A DNA stretch of 64,000 bases from Roseibium suaedae (GCF_900142725.1 NZ_FRBW01000003.1:310001-374000); one strand, 5' to 3'; positions 19,825 through 28,766 are shown, counted from the first letter of the stretch. Notes: generated by a model not told the origin, from the sequence alone. Numbers and translations are program-made.

Positions 19825-21834
19825 TCAGCCGCGCGCAGCTTCCGTCGCCGTGATCGCCTTGATCAGATAGGCATCGCGGTCATAGACGTCGGAGAAATAG
19901 CCGATCGAGCCATCTTCCTGCGGCCAGGCGGTGAAGTAGGAAATATAGACCGGGATATCCCCGGTGACCTTTTCCTGCTGGTTCTGGCCCTGGGAAATCC
20001 GTCCACCGACATAGTCCTTGGTCTTGCCAAGCACGGCGGCGGCCATTGCGCGCGGATCCTGAAGACGGATGCAGCCATGGCTATAGGCGCGATCATCCCG
20101 GTTGAAGAGGCTCTTCGACGGGGTGTCGTGCATGTAGATGTGGTGCTTGTTCGGGAACAGGATCTTCAGTTCCCCGAGAGCGTTGCTGGAGCCCGGAAGC
20201 TGGCGCACGTTCACGCTGGTCTTCTTGCGGGCAACGGCGGCCCAGTTGACGGATGCAGAGGACATGGGCTTGCCGCTGGCTGTGGTCACTTCATAGCCGG
20301 TCCGGTCCAGATAGCTCGGGTCCTTCGCCAGCTTCGGCAGCATCTCGTTGACGATGATGGAATAAGGCACGCCCCAGTAAGGGTTGTACTCGACCACCTG
20401 GATCTTGTCGTAGAAGAAGTTGGTCTGGTTGGACTTCTTGCCCACCACCACACGCATGGTCAGCGGGTCACGGCCCGGCTCCGTATAGGTGGCGGTGAAG
20501 GCCGGCTGGTTGATGAAGACCTTGCGCTCGCCCAGCTGTTCGGGCAGCCAGCGGCTGCGCTCCATCGCCAGAACCAGCTTGGAGATTTTCTCCTCATTGG
20601 TCACGCCCACCAATGCCTTGATGGAGTTCTTGCCGACGACACCATCCGGCGTCAGGCCCTTTTCCTTCTGGTAGCCCTTGACCAGCGCAACCAGTTCCGG
20701 GCTGTAAAGCTCGTCGCCCGCATAGGCATCCAGAACCGCCTGATGCTCGGCAAGAAGCTCCGGAGAGCCGTTCTTGCGGATCGCGGCGACGACATTCTTC
20801 ACTTCCGGGCTGGTGTTGTCCGGCTTCAGCAGCGTGCCCGGCGCAATCACGATCCGGTCTTCCGCAACATCCTCGGCCCGCAGCTTGGCAAGGGCCTCTT
20901 TCAAAGCCTTGAAATGGCTGCCTTGAGGCTGCTCGGCCTCAAGGGCCGCAGTCACATCCGCGCTGGATGCAACGCTCTGAAGGTCTGCAACCAGATCCGG
21001 CTTGTGGCGCGGCAGGTCGTGATAACCGGAGAGACGGTCCGGATCGACCCGGCCGCGCTGCGCGTCCAGCATATAGGTGAGCACGGCTGCCGTGAGGTGC
21101 ATCTCGAAGTCCATGAGAGCAGCGTCACGTGCGTCACCTTCCAGACCATTCAGGTTCGGCAACTGGACCAGGTAGTCAGCAGGTTCGAGACCGAATTCAT
21201 CGGCGCTGGCCAGAACACGGCGGGCAAAACCGGCCTTTACACTCAAGCGGCCGTCCTCGATCCAGAGGAAACCCGGATGCTCGCGGTAATAGGCCAGAAG
21301 CGCTTCGCCGACTTCCGGCAGAGCCTTGACCTGCATTTCCTTCAGGACCGGACGGACATGGTCAAACGGCGTCAGAACCACAGGCGCCTCGATCACCGGC
21401 TGCGCACCATCCGGGCTTGCTGCGGCGGCAGGGTCCGCTACATCGGTGCTGGCGGGTTCACTGACGGCCGGCGTGACTGCGGCAGTTTTCAGCTCGGACA
21501 GCTCGGCAAGCGAGACCATCTTAAGCTGGTCAGCCTTGTAGGTGTAATAGCGGGGCGCGGAGACATAGGTTTCCTCGACCACCCGGTCCAGATCCTGCGT
21601 CTCGCGCGGCTGGACTTGCTGCACCCGGTTTTCCTTGGGTGCGAACAGGCGCTGAAAAAAGTTTTGAGCATTCGCTTCACCGGCGCTCACACCCACCAGC
21701 GTAACCGCCGCGGTGCCGGTCATCAGCCCGGCCAGTGCCAGGGACACAAGCCGTCTTGCGGTGCCTGCGTCCTTGCCCTTGCTCCGCATCTCAAGTGCCG
21801 GAGTTCCGGAACGGGACATCTCACGTCGTGCCAT
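19825..21834 (-). CDS. L,D-transpeptidase, YcbB/LdtD-like
   Basis: Periplasmic enzyme that makes 3-3 peptide cross-links in peptidoglycan. The ATG at 21834 gives about 669 residues starting MARREMSRSG. A positively charged stretch and a hydrophobic segment (LVSLALAGLMTGTAAVTLVG, residues about 30-50) form the signal or anchor. After an N-terminal scaffold domain comes a PG-binding repeat (LVKGYQKEKGLTPDGVVGKN), then the YkuD domain with catalytic motif HDTPSKSLF and SHGCIRL, including the nucleophile Cys. Domain order and size match the YcbB class, not the small YkuD proteins. It is isolated, with a terminator downstream. Confidence 0.93.
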   Translation of the reverse strand: MARREMSRSGTPALEMRSKGKDAGTARRLVSLALAGLMTGTAAVTLVGVSAGEANAQNFFQRLFAPKENRVQQVQPRETQDLDRVVEETYVSAPRYYTYKADQLKMVSLAELSELKTAAVTPAVSEPASTDVADPAAAASPDGAQPVIEAPVVLTPFDHVRPVLKEMQVKALPEVGEALLAYYREHPGFLWIEDGRLSVKAGFARRVLASADEFGLEPADYLVQLPNLNGLEGDARDAALMDFEMHLTAAVLTYMLDAQRGRVDPDRLSGYHDLPRHKPDLVADLQSVASSADVTAALEAEQPQGSHFKALKEALAKLRAEDVAEDRIVIAPGTLLKPDNTSPEVKNVVAAIRKNGSPELLAEHQAVLDAYAGDELYSPELVALVKGYQKEKGLTPDGVVGKNSIKALVGVTNEEKISKLVLAMERSRWLPEQLGERKVFINQPAFTATYTEPGRDPLTMRVVVGKKSNQTNFFYDKIQVVEYNPYWGVPYSIIVNEMLPKLAKDPSYLDRTGYEVTTASGKPMSSASVNWAAVARKKTSVNVRQLPGSSNALGELKILFPNKHHIYMHDTPSKSLFNRDDRAYSHGCIRLQDPRAMAAAVLGKTKDYVGGRISQGQNQQEKVTGDIPVYISYFTAWPQEDGSIGYFSDVYDRDAYLIKAITATEAARG

Positions 21835-22579
21835 GCTCTGCTTATCCAATATATCTAGTCCGCATGCCCTTCCCGCTGCTGGATCCAGCCCGGACCGCAC
21901 AACGGGGAGCATGCAATTATCCGCCGCGCAGAACCGCCCCATGGCCCTGCAAACCTGATCCATCACCGCGCCCGCACATATGACAGACATGACGGGGCCT
22001 GATTGCCCTGGCCCCGGTCATTTGCGCCGCGCTCCCCTCTACTTGTCGCCCGGAAGGAGGCGGACAAGTCAGGACAGCCACAAACTGCCATCATCACAAA
22101 GGACTCAAACGGTCCCCACTCCAGAACAGCATGCGGCTGAGAGCCGGAATGTGATTGAAAACACCATCTGATGGATTCCGGCGCAGCATATCCCAATCCG
22201 CCGGGGATGGTTAAGGGGGATTGTCACAATTCCGGCATCGCCTTCGCCACTGCGGGAATTCGGTCACACCCTGCAAGACCCGAAGGTGAGATTGAAATCA
22301 GGGAGAAAAGTCCGACTCGAACCTGGCCGCCATGCGAGGCTTGAACGGCTCCCTAACAAGTCCTTCCGGGAAATAAATCCATACGCGCTCGGCGTTATGA
22401 GATGAAGGCCCGCGAGAGAAAACTCAGCGTTTTGGCGGTCCGGAAAATCCTGATCAGCCAACGTATTTACTTCCAAGGTATTCAAACAATTTCTGAGCTT
22501 GCCAAAATGTTTCCAGCGCTTAAAAAACACACGCACTCGTTGAATAAAAAGAAACCGGCAAGCATCGGGAACTGAAAAA
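21835..22579. other. Gene-free region upstream of ldt and the AT-rich ORF
   Basis: About 745 bp with no convincing gene. Short open frames here lack ribosome sites and codon bias. Base composition becomes AT-rich from roughly 22380 onward, continuing into the following small gene. The promoter of the L,D-transpeptidase gene must lie at the left end. I see no repeat or RNA motif. Confidence 0.5.
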
Positions 22580-22963
22580 TTGAAACTCATATCCCTTCTG
22601 AAAATACTCCTTCCCACACTGATCCTGACAACCAGCGCGGCAGCAGATGAGTATCAGGAACTGAAAAAGCCCGAGATCGAGGCACTTATCAGTGGTCACA
22701 CGATGGAGCTTCGCTCTTTTCACCCGATGCAGTTGGTGTTCCACAAGGATGGAACATTCCGAGTTTCGCACCACACCCCATGTGCTGGAGGTGAGAAAAG
22801 CACATACGAAGTCGATCGGTATGGGCAATTGAAAATTGTCTTCAGAAACTGCGACGGAAAAAAGCGGTCTTACCTGCAGTATCGCGTGTTCAAAAAAGGG
22901 AAACTTTATTTTGTTCGCGACCAGGGGAATACCGGAACCTATAAATTCATCCGGAAAAAATAA
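22580..22963 (+). CDS. Small secreted hypothetical protein, AT-rich
   Basis: I do not recognise the family. A TTG start at 22580 gives 127 residues; no other start lies near the signal peptide. Residues 1-22 form a clear Sec signal (MKLISLLKILLPTLIL then TTSAAA). The mature 105 residues are basic and beta-rich, with paired Cys68 and Cys91 that could form a disulfide. The fold may be a small lipocalin-like or beta-barrel domain, judging from the alternating pattern TFRVSHH, STYEVDRYGQLKIVF and SYLQYRVFKKGKLYFV. Codon use is markedly more AT-rich than the neighbours, suggesting horizontal origin. A hairpin terminator follows. Confidence 0.65.
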   Translation: MKLISLLKILLPTLILTTSAAADEYQELKKPEIEALISGHTMELRSFHPMQLVFHKDGTFRVSHHTPCAGGEKSTYEVDRYGQLKIVFRNCDGKKRSYLQYRVFKKGKLYFVRDQGNTGTYKFIRKK

Positions 22964-22969
22964 AGAACC

Positions 22970-23006
22970 ACCTCTCAAGAACTCAGTTCTTTGGTGAGAG
23001 TTTTTC
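22970..23006 (+). terminator. Intrinsic terminator after the AT-rich small gene
   Basis: CTCTCA pairs with TGAGAG around an inner AGAAC/GTTCT stem, followed immediately by TTTTT. The hairpin sits right after the stop at 22963. Confidence 0.7.
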
Positions 23007-23016
23007 CTCAATACAA

Positions 23017-23042
23017 AAACGGCCGGGAATCCCCGGCCGTTT
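23017..23042 (-). terminator. Intrinsic terminator of ssb
   Basis: An 11-bp perfect stem (AAACGGCCGGG with CCCGGCCGTTT, 4-base loop) lies just past the ssb stop and is followed on the minus strand by a T-run. Confidence 0.8.
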
Positions 23043-23054
23043 GCTGAAACTCGA

Positions 23055-23618
23055 TCAGAACGGAATTTCGTCGTCCATGGCGCCGCCGCCGAAGCCGCCG
23101 CCGCCGCCACCGCCGGAAGAGCTGCCACCACCGTAGCCGCCGCCCGAGGACGATCCGCCGCCGTAGCCGCCGCTATCGCCGCCATAGCCACCGCCGCCGT
23201 AGTTGCCACCGGAGGAAGATCCGCCGCCGAAGCCGCCGCCACCGCCAGCTCCGCCACCGCCTTCACCACGGCCATCCAGCATGGTCAGCGTGGAGTTGAA
23301 GCCCTGCAGGACGATTTCGGTCGAATACTGGTCCTGGCCCTGCTGGTTCTGCCACTTGCGGGTCTGCAGCTGGCCTTCGATATAGACCTTCGCACCCTTG
23401 CGCAGAAACTGCTCGGCAACCTTGCACAGACCTTCGTTGAAGATCACCACACGGTGCCACTCGGTCCGTTCCTTGCGCTCTCCCGACCCACGGTCACGCC
23501 AGGTTTCAGACGTGGCGATCCGCAGGTTGGCAATCGGACGGCCGTCCTGCGTGCGGCGGATTTCCGGGTCAGCACCCAGATTCCCGACCAGAATGACCTT
23601 GTTGACGCTGCCCGCCAT
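23055..23618 (-). CDS. ssb: Single-stranded DNA-binding protein
   Basis: Coats single-stranded DNA in replication, recombination and repair. The ATG at 23618, with AAGGAG 8 bp upstream, gives 187 residues starting [19 protein letters not shown], the hallmark of the OB fold (residues 1-110). A long linker almost entirely of Gly/Ser/Tyr (about 112-178) precedes the conserved acidic tip DDEIPF that recruits partner proteins. The linker is encoded by a GC-rich repetitive stretch prone to length variation. The gene is divergent from uvrA with a candidate LexA box between them, as in many proteobacteria. Confidence 0.97.
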   Translation of the reverse strand: MAGSVNKVILVGNLGADPEIRRTQDGRPIANLRIATSETWRDRGSGERKERTEWHRVVIFNEGLCKVAEQFLRKGAKVYIEGQLQTRKWQNQQGQDQYSTEIVLQGFNSTLTMLDGRGEGGGGAGGGGGFGGGSSSGGNYGGGGYGGDSGGYGGGSSSGGGYGGGSSSGGGGGGGFGGGAMDDEIPF

Positions 23619-24309
23619 GACGCAAACTCCTTGAAACAAGTTCTGTCCGGAGCAGATCGTTGCCGCTGCCGGACAGTGTTCTTTTGGTTCTTTTGGAACG
23701 CTTCCTCTGGCGGCCTGTTAAAGCGGCCGAATTGAAGCGCTCTTCCTTATCCATTGCCCGCACGAGCCAGGCGGAACCCGGCTCCCTGACGGTCTTTCGC
23801 CGACCCTAACGCCAAGTTGGGGCCCGCGCCGGTTTTATTGGCCGAAGTACTGGCCTTTTCCACAAGCCTCTCAGCCGGAGAGCTGCCGATCCATCAGCTC
23901 CAGACGCGCGCCTATGAGAAAAAGCAAAAAACACTGTTCCTTTTTTGTTCCATACCATTTTCCCAAAGCCTGTTCCAGAGATTAAGTCTTGGTCTTCATT
24001 CAAGGGGAGATCGAGGACGGACAGCAGCGTTATTCGGACTTGGCGAAACGCCTTGCAAACGCACATCTGTTCGCCATATGTTCCAATCCAGACAAGACCG
24101 ATTCCGCTTCTGAAAGATCCAACCTTGCGCTGACGCGTAACTGACGGGTTGATCCAGAGCCGCAAAGGCAGCGAAATGGGCGCATTGACGGCTTTTCGAG
24201 GCTGGAACCGCCCGGATTTATTGCTATATGCGTCGGGACTGATATCAGGCTCGGCCTGACATTCCAGCAAACGCACCCAGGCGAGCGGTGCGCATCAGGG
24301 ACAGACTTC
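23619..24309. other. ssb-uvrA divergent intergenic region
   Basis: About 690 bp with no gene I can support. Short frames on both strands lack ribosome sites. It should carry promoters for both ssb and uvrA, and it contains the candidate SOS box listed separately. It is unusually long for a regulatory gap, and the part around 23920-23960 is AT-rich. Confidence 0.55.
23936..23950. promoter_or_regulatory. Candidate LexA (SOS) box
   Basis: GTTC-N7-GTTC, the direct-repeat SOS box consensus of alphaproteobacteria, is matched exactly (GTTCCTTTTTTGTTC). It lies 318 bp from the ssb start and 360 bp from the uvrA start, between two classical SOS genes, which supports function. Confidence 0.8.
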
Positions 24310-27228
24310 ATGACCAAGCAAGCCTCAGGCCGTGCGATTGACCCCACCCGCACCATTTCGGTGCGCGGTGCGCGCGAGCATAATCTGAAAGGCGTTGACC
24401 TCGACCTGCCGCGGGACAAGCTGATCGTGATGACCGGCCTGTCCGGTTCGGGCAAGTCGTCCCTGGCCTTTGACACCATCTATGCCGAGGGCCAGCGCCG
24501 CTACGTCGAAAGCCTGTCGGCCTATGCGCGCCAGTTCCTGGAAATGATGCAGAAGCCGGACGTCGACCAGATCGACGGCCTGTCCCCCGCCATTTCCATC
24601 GAGCAGAAGACCACCTCGCGCAACCCGCGCTCCACCGTGGGCACCGTCACCGAGATCTATGACTACATGCGCCTTCTGTTTGCGCGTGTCGGCATTCCCT
24701 ATTCCCCGGCAACCGGTCTGCCGATCGAGAGTCAGACGGTCAGCCAGATGGTCGACCGGGTGATGGAGCTGCCAGAAGGCACCCGCCTCTATCTGCTGGC
24801 GCCGATCGTGCGCGGCCGCAAGGGCGAATACCGCAAGGAACTGGCCGAGCTGATGAAGAAAGGCTTCCAGCGGGTCAAGATCGACGGTGCTTTCCACGAG
24901 ATTTCCGAAGCCCCTGCCCTGGACAAGAAGTTCAAGCATGACATCGATGTGGTCGTGGACCGTATCGTGGTGCGCGACGACATCGCCGGCCGCCTTGCCG
25001 ATTCCTTCGAAACGGCCCTGAAGCTCGCCGAAGGAATCGCGATCGCCGAATATGCGGACGGAACCGACGACAAGGGCGATCCGCTGCGCATCATCTTCTC
25101 GGAGAAATTCGCCTGCCCGGTCTCCGGCTTCACCATTGCCGAGATCGAGCCTCGGCTGTTCTCCTTCAACAATCCCTTCGGTGCCTGCCCGGCCTGCGAC
25201 GGTCTCGGCACCACCCTCGCCTTCGAGGCGGACCTTGTCGTGCCGGACCAGAGCCTTTCCTTGCGCGAAGGCGCCGTCCTGCCCTGGGCCAAGACCGGCT
25301 CCACCTCGCCCTATTACAACCAGACCCTTGAGGCCCTTGCCCGCCACTTCAGCTTTGCCATGTCCACACCCTGGCGCGACCTGCCCCAGGAGGTTCAGAC
25401 AGCCATTCTCTATGGCACAGGCAAGGATGCCATCGAGGTCGTCTATGATGACGGTGTTCGCTCCTACCGGACGGAGAAGCCGTTTGAAGGGGTAATCGGC
25501 AACATCGAACGGCGTTGGCGCGAGACAGAATCCAGCTGGGTGCGGGAAGAACTCGCAAGGTTCCAGTCCGACCACGCCTGCCCGGCCTGTCAGGGCTTCC
25601 GCCTGAAGCCTGAGGCACTGGCCGTGAAGATCAATGGCCGGCACATCGGCGAGATCACGGAAAAGTCGATCCGCGAAGCCGGCGACTGGTTCAATGACTT
25701 GCCTGGCAAGCTGACGCCCAAGCAGGAAGAGATCGCCGGCCGCATCCTGAAGGAAATCCGCGAGCGGCTTCAGTTCCTGAATGACGTCGGCCTCGACTAT
25801 CTGGCGCTTTCACGTGCCTCCGGAACGCTTTCGGGCGGCGAAAGCCAGCGGATCCGCCTGGCCTCCCAGATCGGCTCGGGCCTGACCGGGGTGCTTTATG
25901 TCCTGGACGAGCCATCCATCGGCCTGCACCAGCGCGACAATGCCCGGCTGATCGAAACGCTGAAGCATCTGCGCGACCTCGGCAACACGGTGATCGTGGT
26001 CGAGCATGACGAGGATGCGGTTCTGGCGGCCGATTATGTGGTTGATGTCGGCCCGGGCGCGGGCGTCCATGGCGGCGAAATCATTGCAGCCGGTACCCCG
26101 GCCGAAATCATGGCCAATCCGAAGTCCCTCACCGGCCAGTATCTGTCCGGCGCAAAGATGGTCGAAGTGCCCCATGAACGGCGCAAGATCAACAAGCGGC
26201 GCCAGATCAAGGTGGTCGGCGCCAGAGGCAACAACCTCAAGAACGTCAATGTGGATGTGCCGCTCGGCACCTTTACCTGCGTGACCGGGGTTTCGGGCGG
26301 CGGCAAGTCCACCTTCCTGATCGACACATTGTTCAAGGCAGCGGCCCGCCGCCTGAACGGTGCCCGCGAGAACCCGGCACCTCATGACCGCATCGACGGA
26401 CTGGAACTGCTCGACAAGGTGATCGACATCGACCAGTCGCCGATCGGACGCACGCCGCGTTCCAATCCGGCCACTTATACCGGTGCCTTTACCCCCATCC
26501 GCGAGTGGTTCGCCAGCATGCCGGAGGCCAAGACTCGCGGTTATCAGGCGGGGCGCTTCTCGTTCAACGTCAAGGGCGGACGCTGCGAAGCCTGTCAGGG
26601 CGACGGCGTCATCAAGATCGAGATGCACTTCCTGCCAGACATCTATGTCACCTGCGACGTTTGCAAGGGAAAACGCTACAACCGTGAAACCCTGGAAGTG
26701 CTGTTCAAGGGCAAATCCATTGCCGACGTGCTGGACATGACCGTGGAAGAGGCTGCCAGCTTCTTCTCCGCTGTTCCCGCCGTGCGCGACAAGATGGAGA
26801 CCCTGGCGCGCGTCGGCCTCGGTTACATCAAGGTCGGCCAGCAGGCCACCACCCTGTCGGGCGGCGAAGCGCAGCGCGTCAAGCTGGCCAAGGAACTCTC
26901 CCGCAGGTCGACGGGCCGCACGCTCTATATCCTGGACGAGCCGACCACCGGCCTTCACTTCCATGATGTCGCCAAGCTGCTTGAAGTGCTGCATGAGTTG
27001 GTCGACCAGGGCAACTCGGTGCTGGTGATCGAACACAATCTGGAGGTCATCAAGACAGCAGACTGGATCGTCGACCTTGGACCGGAAGGCGGCGATGGCG
27101 GCGGGACCATCGTTGCGGAAGGCACGCCGGAAACCATCGCCGCGACGGAGGCAAGCTACACCGGCCAATTCCTGAAGGAACTGCTGGAGCGCCGCCCGCA
27201 GACCGCAAAAGCCGCCGTGAACCAGTAG
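24310..27228 (+). CDS. uvrA: Excinuclease ABC subunit A
   Basis: ATPase that finds bulky DNA lesions for nucleotide excision repair. The 972-residue length is typical. The first ATPase half has Walker [14 protein letters not shown] and signature [16 protein letters not shown]. The second has Walker [14 protein letters not shown] (one Gly replaces the usual Ser, a common variant) and signature [15 protein letters not shown]. Zinc-finger motifs CPACDGLG and CEACQGDG with [10 protein letters not shown] are intact. The start [12 protein letters not shown] agrees with other rhizobial UvrA. It is probably LexA-regulated through the upstream GTTC-N7-GTTC site, and a terminator follows. Confidence 0.98.
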   Translation: MTKQASGRAIDPTRTISVRGAREHNLKGVDLDLPRDKLIVMTGLSGSGKSSLAFDTIYAEGQRRYVESLSAYARQFLEMMQKPDVDQIDGLSPAISIEQKTTSRNPRSTVGTVTEIYDYMRLLFARVGIPYSPATGLPIESQTVSQMVDRVMELPEGTRLYLLAPIVRGRKGEYRKELAELMKKGFQRVKIDGAFHEISEAPALDKKFKHDIDVVVDRIVVRDDIAGRLADSFETALKLAEGIAIAEYADGTDDKGDPLRIIFSEKFACPVSGFTIAEIEPRLFSFNNPFGACPACDGLGTTLAFEADLVVPDQSLSLREGAVLPWAKTGSTSPYYNQTLEALARHFSFAMSTPWRDLPQEVQTAILYGTGKDAIEVVYDDGVRSYRTEKPFEGVIGNIERRWRETESSWVREELARFQSDHACPACQGFRLKPEALAVKINGRHIGEITEKSIREAGDWFNDLPGKLTPKQEEIAGRILKEIRERLQFLNDVGLDYLALSRASGTLSGGESQRIRLASQIGSGLTGVLYVLDEPSIGLHQRDNARLIETLKHLRDLGNTVIVVEHDEDAVLAADYVVDVGPGAGVHGGEIIAAGTPAEIMANPKSLTGQYLSGAKMVEVPHERRKINKRRQIKVVGARGNNLKNVNVDVPLGTFTCVTGVSGGGKSTFLIDTLFKAAARRLNGARENPAPHDRIDGLELLDKVIDIDQSPIGRTPRSNPATYTGAFTPIREWFASMPEAKTRGYQAGRFSFNVKGGRCEACQGDGVIKIEMHFLPDIYVTCDVCKGKRYNRETLEVLFKGKSIADVLDMTVEEAASFFSAVPAVRDKMETLARVGLGYIKVGQQATTLSGGEAQRVKLAKELSRRSTGRTLYILDEPTTGLHFHDVAKLLEVLHELVDQGNSVLVIEHNLEVIKTADWIVDLGPEGGDGGGTIVAEGTPETIAATEASYTGQFLKELLERRPQTAKAAVNQ

Positions 27229-27318
27229 GCAGGATACCGATTGGGCCCCTTCCGGGGGTAAAACTCCGGCCAATCAGAATCGCATTGCAGCGCAACATTG
27301 CCAATCAAACCCTTTGCA

Positions 27319-27361
27319 AGCCCTTGGAAAGCCGTGAGAACTGCCTTTCCAAGGGCTTTTT
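27319..27361 (+). terminator. Intrinsic terminator after uvrA
   Basis: A 13-bp perfect stem (AGCCCTTGGAAAG 27319-27331 with CTTTCCAAGGGCT 27344-27356) is followed by TTTTT. It separates uvrA from the DUF1127 cluster. Confidence 0.85.
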
Positions 27362-27410
27362 GCATGACTCAGTCATGCTGCATTGCACTGAGCGCATGAC
27401 TGTCATGCGC
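27362..27410. promoter_or_regulatory. Twin GCATGAC/GTCATGC palindromes upstream of DUF1127 gene 1
   Basis: Two perfect dyads share a core: GCATGAC-TCA-GTCATGC (27362-27378) and GCGCATGAC-T-GTCATGCGC (27392-27410). Their centres are 31 bp apart, about three helical turns. They lie 106-154 bp before the first DUF1127 start, immediately past the uvrA terminator. This looks like a tandem operator for a dimeric regulator I cannot name. Confidence 0.6.
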
Positions 27411-27515
27411 TTAATGCGCTTCTTTAAATTTGAGTGGTGAATTATATCTTCGTCAACAGATCGATGACGCGGCGCACAAAACTCTGTTGCGACGCAAAAT
27501 TTAAAAGGTTATAAC

Positions 27516-27665
27516 ATGTTCGACACCGTCGTTCGCAAGTACAGCACCTGGGTCAAGTACCGTCGCACCATCGACGAACTGTCCCGTCTTTCTTCCCGCG
27601 AACTGAGCGACCTCGGCATCCACCGCAACGACATCAAGTTCGTTGCACGCCGCAGCGCAGTCTAA
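27516..27665 (+). CDS. DUF1127 protein 1 (49 aa)
   Basis: Small basic protein of the DUF1127 family (PF06568), starting MFDTVVRKYSTWVKYRR and containing the family signature ELSRLSSRELSDLGIHRNDI. The ATG at 27516 follows AAAAGG. Known relatives include CcaF1 of Rhodobacter, an RNA-binding factor co-transcribed with CcsR sRNAs, and small rhizobial proteins affecting phosphate and carbon metabolism. Arg/Lys residues in the first half form an amphipathic helix suited to nucleic acid contact. It is followed within 4 bp by the first of three anti-Shine-Dalgarno hairpin units, so gene and RNAs are probably one transcript. RNA-binding by this copy is inferred. Confidence 0.9.
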   Translation: MFDTVVRKYSTWVKYRRTIDELSRLSSRELSDLGIHRNDIKFVARRSAV

Positions 27666-27668
27666 TTC

Positions 27669-27792
27669 GAGATCGCGCTCCACCGAGCCACCTCCTCCCA
27701 GGCTCCGGAGCGCGTAAAACGGACAAGGCATCCTCCTCCCAGTCTTGTCCGCGGAAACGTCGCCCGTCAGCACCTCCTCCCGCTGACGGGCG
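27669..27792 (+). ncRNA. Anti-SD three-hairpin RNA, unit 1 (cuckoo/CcsR-like)
   Basis: Three hairpins each display CCTCCTCCC in the loop, complementary to the GGAGG ribosome-binding core. A: CGCGCTCC 27674-27681 with GGAGCGCG 27707-27714, inner GAGCC/GGCTC. B: GGACAAG 27721-27727 with CTTGTCC 27744-27750. C: CGCCCGTCAGC 27761-27771 with GCTGACGGGCG 27782-27792. The order A-B-C recurs twice downstream. The loops resemble those of the cuckoo and CcsR sRNAs. There is no coding potential and no terminator here, so it is likely processed from a longer transcript. Confidence 0.8.
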
Positions 27793-27827
27793 AGCGTTCC
27801 ACCCGGTGAAAGTCCGGACCAGATTTT

Positions 27828-27950
27828 GAGATCGCGTCTCACATGAGCCACCTCCTCCCAGGCTCGAGACGTGTAAATGGACAAGGCATCCTCCTCCCAG
27901 TCTTGTCCAAAGAAACGTCGCTCACCAGCACCTCCTCCCGCTGGTGAGCG
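27828..27950 (+). ncRNA. Anti-SD three-hairpin RNA, unit 2
   Basis: Same A-B-C layout as unit 1, beginning with the same GAGATCGCG. A: CGTCTC/GAGACG with inner GAGCC/GGCTC. B: GGACAAG 27879-27885 with CTTGTCC 27902-27908. C: CGCTCACCAGC 27919-27929 with GCTGGTGAGCG 27940-27950. Loops are again CCTCCTCCC. Arms of A and C differ from unit 1 on both sides in a compensatory way, which argues for selection on structure. Confidence 0.8.
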
Positions 27951-27994
27951 TCCGTTTCCTCCCGGAGCCAAAAGCCACGGGAAAAAAGAACATA

Positions 27995-28124
27995 GAGATC
28001 GCGTCTCACCGAGCTACCTCCTCCCAAGCTCGAGACGTGCGACCCGGCGGAGCATCCTCCTCCCAGTTCCGCCAAGTCAAATGCGCCTGCCAGCACCTCC
28101 TCCCGCTGGCGGGCGTTTTGCTTT
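27995..28124 (+). ncRNA. Anti-SD three-hairpin RNA, unit 3, ending in a terminator
   Basis: Third copy, starting GAGATCGCG. A: CGTCTC 28002-28007 with GAGACG 28032-28037, inner GAGCT/AGCTC. B: GGCGGA 28046-28051 with TCCGCC 28068-28073. C: CGCCTGCCAGC 28084-28094 with GCTGGCGGGCG 28105-28115, followed by TTTTGCTTTT, so hairpin C here can end transcription. All three loops keep CCTCCTCCC although every stem has changed at least partly. Confidence 0.8.
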
Positions 28125-28467
28125 TCAGCCTCTCCATTTTCCCAAAACAGCTCCCAGCATCACCCATGACGCCGGACGCAGACATGCGGCCGCAGCACAG
28201 CTTGCCGGGCAGTTCGGCCGCGCCGCACCACAAATAAGGTGCGCCGCACCATCAATCTGCACACACCTTGATCAGCAACTGGACGCAGACGAGCTAAAAT
28301 GGCCGCTTTGCTTAGTTCGCAGTCACGAAGCCTGCATTTTATGCAGAGCAGGAGTGCAATTTGCCCACTACCTCAGCATGGCAAATCACCCTATTTGAAC
28401 GGCACACCACGAGGCGGACGCTGCAGCGCAGCGAAAGCCCAATCTCCAAAAGAAAAGAAGAACAACC
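28125..28467. other. Intergenic region before DUF1127 gene 2
   Basis: About 340 bp without a gene. It holds a perfect dyad GGTGCG-C-CGCACC at 28238-28250 and an inverted repeat ATTTGCC/GGCAAAT around 28350-28380. The region presumably contains the promoter and leader of DUF1127 gene 2, because the preceding unit ends in a terminator. Confidence 0.4.
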
Positions 28468-28617
28468 ATGCTTACGTCCGTTGTCCGCAAGTACCAGTCC
28501 TGGCGCCGTTACCGCAGCACTTACGAAGAGCTGTCCCGCCTGTCCAACCGCGAGCTGCACGATCTCGGCATTGCCCGCGGCAACATCGACTACTTCGCTT
28601 ACAACTCGGCTCGCTAA
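28468..28617 (+). CDS. DUF1127 protein 2 (49 aa)
   Basis: DUF1127 family protein starting MLTSVVRKYQSWRRYRS with signature ELSRLSNRELHDLGIARGNI. The ATG at 28468 follows AAGAAG. It is the most divergent C-terminus of the five (YFAYNSAR) and has His in place of the Ser common to the others after REL. It is followed by a GC hairpin without an anti-SD loop (28628-28662) and by gene 3 150 bp later, so genes 2 and 3 may share a transcript. Confidence 0.88.
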   Translation: MLTSVVRKYQSWRRYRSTYEELSRLSNRELHDLGIARGNIDYFAYNSAR

Positions 28618-28627
28618 GGCAGACGTT

Positions 28628-28662
28628 TCCCGCTCAAGACAGGCCGAACGGCCTCAGCGGGA
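28628..28662 (+). other. Hairpin between DUF1127 genes 2 and 3
   Basis: TCCCGCT (28628-28634) pairs with AGCGGGA (28656-28662), enclosing a second perfect stem AGGCCG-AA-CGGCCT. There is no T-run, so it is an mRNA structure or processing site and not a terminator. Its loop lacks the CCTCCTCCC motif found in the other hairpins. Confidence 0.55.
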
Positions 28663-28766
28663 TCTGCAAGACGCACCGGAAGCTGCAGTGGCCCCATCCA
28701 CTCCGAAAAAACAGGTCAGTGCCCACAGAAGGCTCTGGCCGGCAGACCACAAAAGGGAAGAAACAA

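Noticed and set aside
19816-21858. A 680-residue open frame on the plus strand opposite the L,D-transpeptidase gene
   Set aside because: It is antisense to a well-supported gene with catalytic motifs, has no recognisable domain and reflects GC-rich codon bias.
22264-22617. A 117-residue minus-strand frame upstream of the AT-rich gene
   Set aside because: No ribosome site or recognisable domain, and it overlaps the start of the supported plus-strand gene.
22520-23275. A 251-residue minus-strand frame running from the ssb Gly-rich linker across the AT-rich gene
   Set aside because: Its first part is an out-of-frame reading of the ssb linker repeat (Ala-rich) and the rest is antisense to the small gene.
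25810-27273. A 487-residue minus-strand frame opposite uvrA
   Set aside because: Antisense shadow; uvrA is full length with all motifs.
27669-28120. CRISPR-like regular repeats of CCTCCTCCC
   Set aside because: Repeat cores are short and sit inside hairpin loops; the intervening arms pair with each other instead of being unrelated spacers, and no cas gene is present.
27501-28233. Minus-strand open frames across the hairpin array
   Set aside because: They have no ribosome site and read through structured anti-SD hairpins on the opposite strand; the repeated peptide pattern is a by-product of the repeats.
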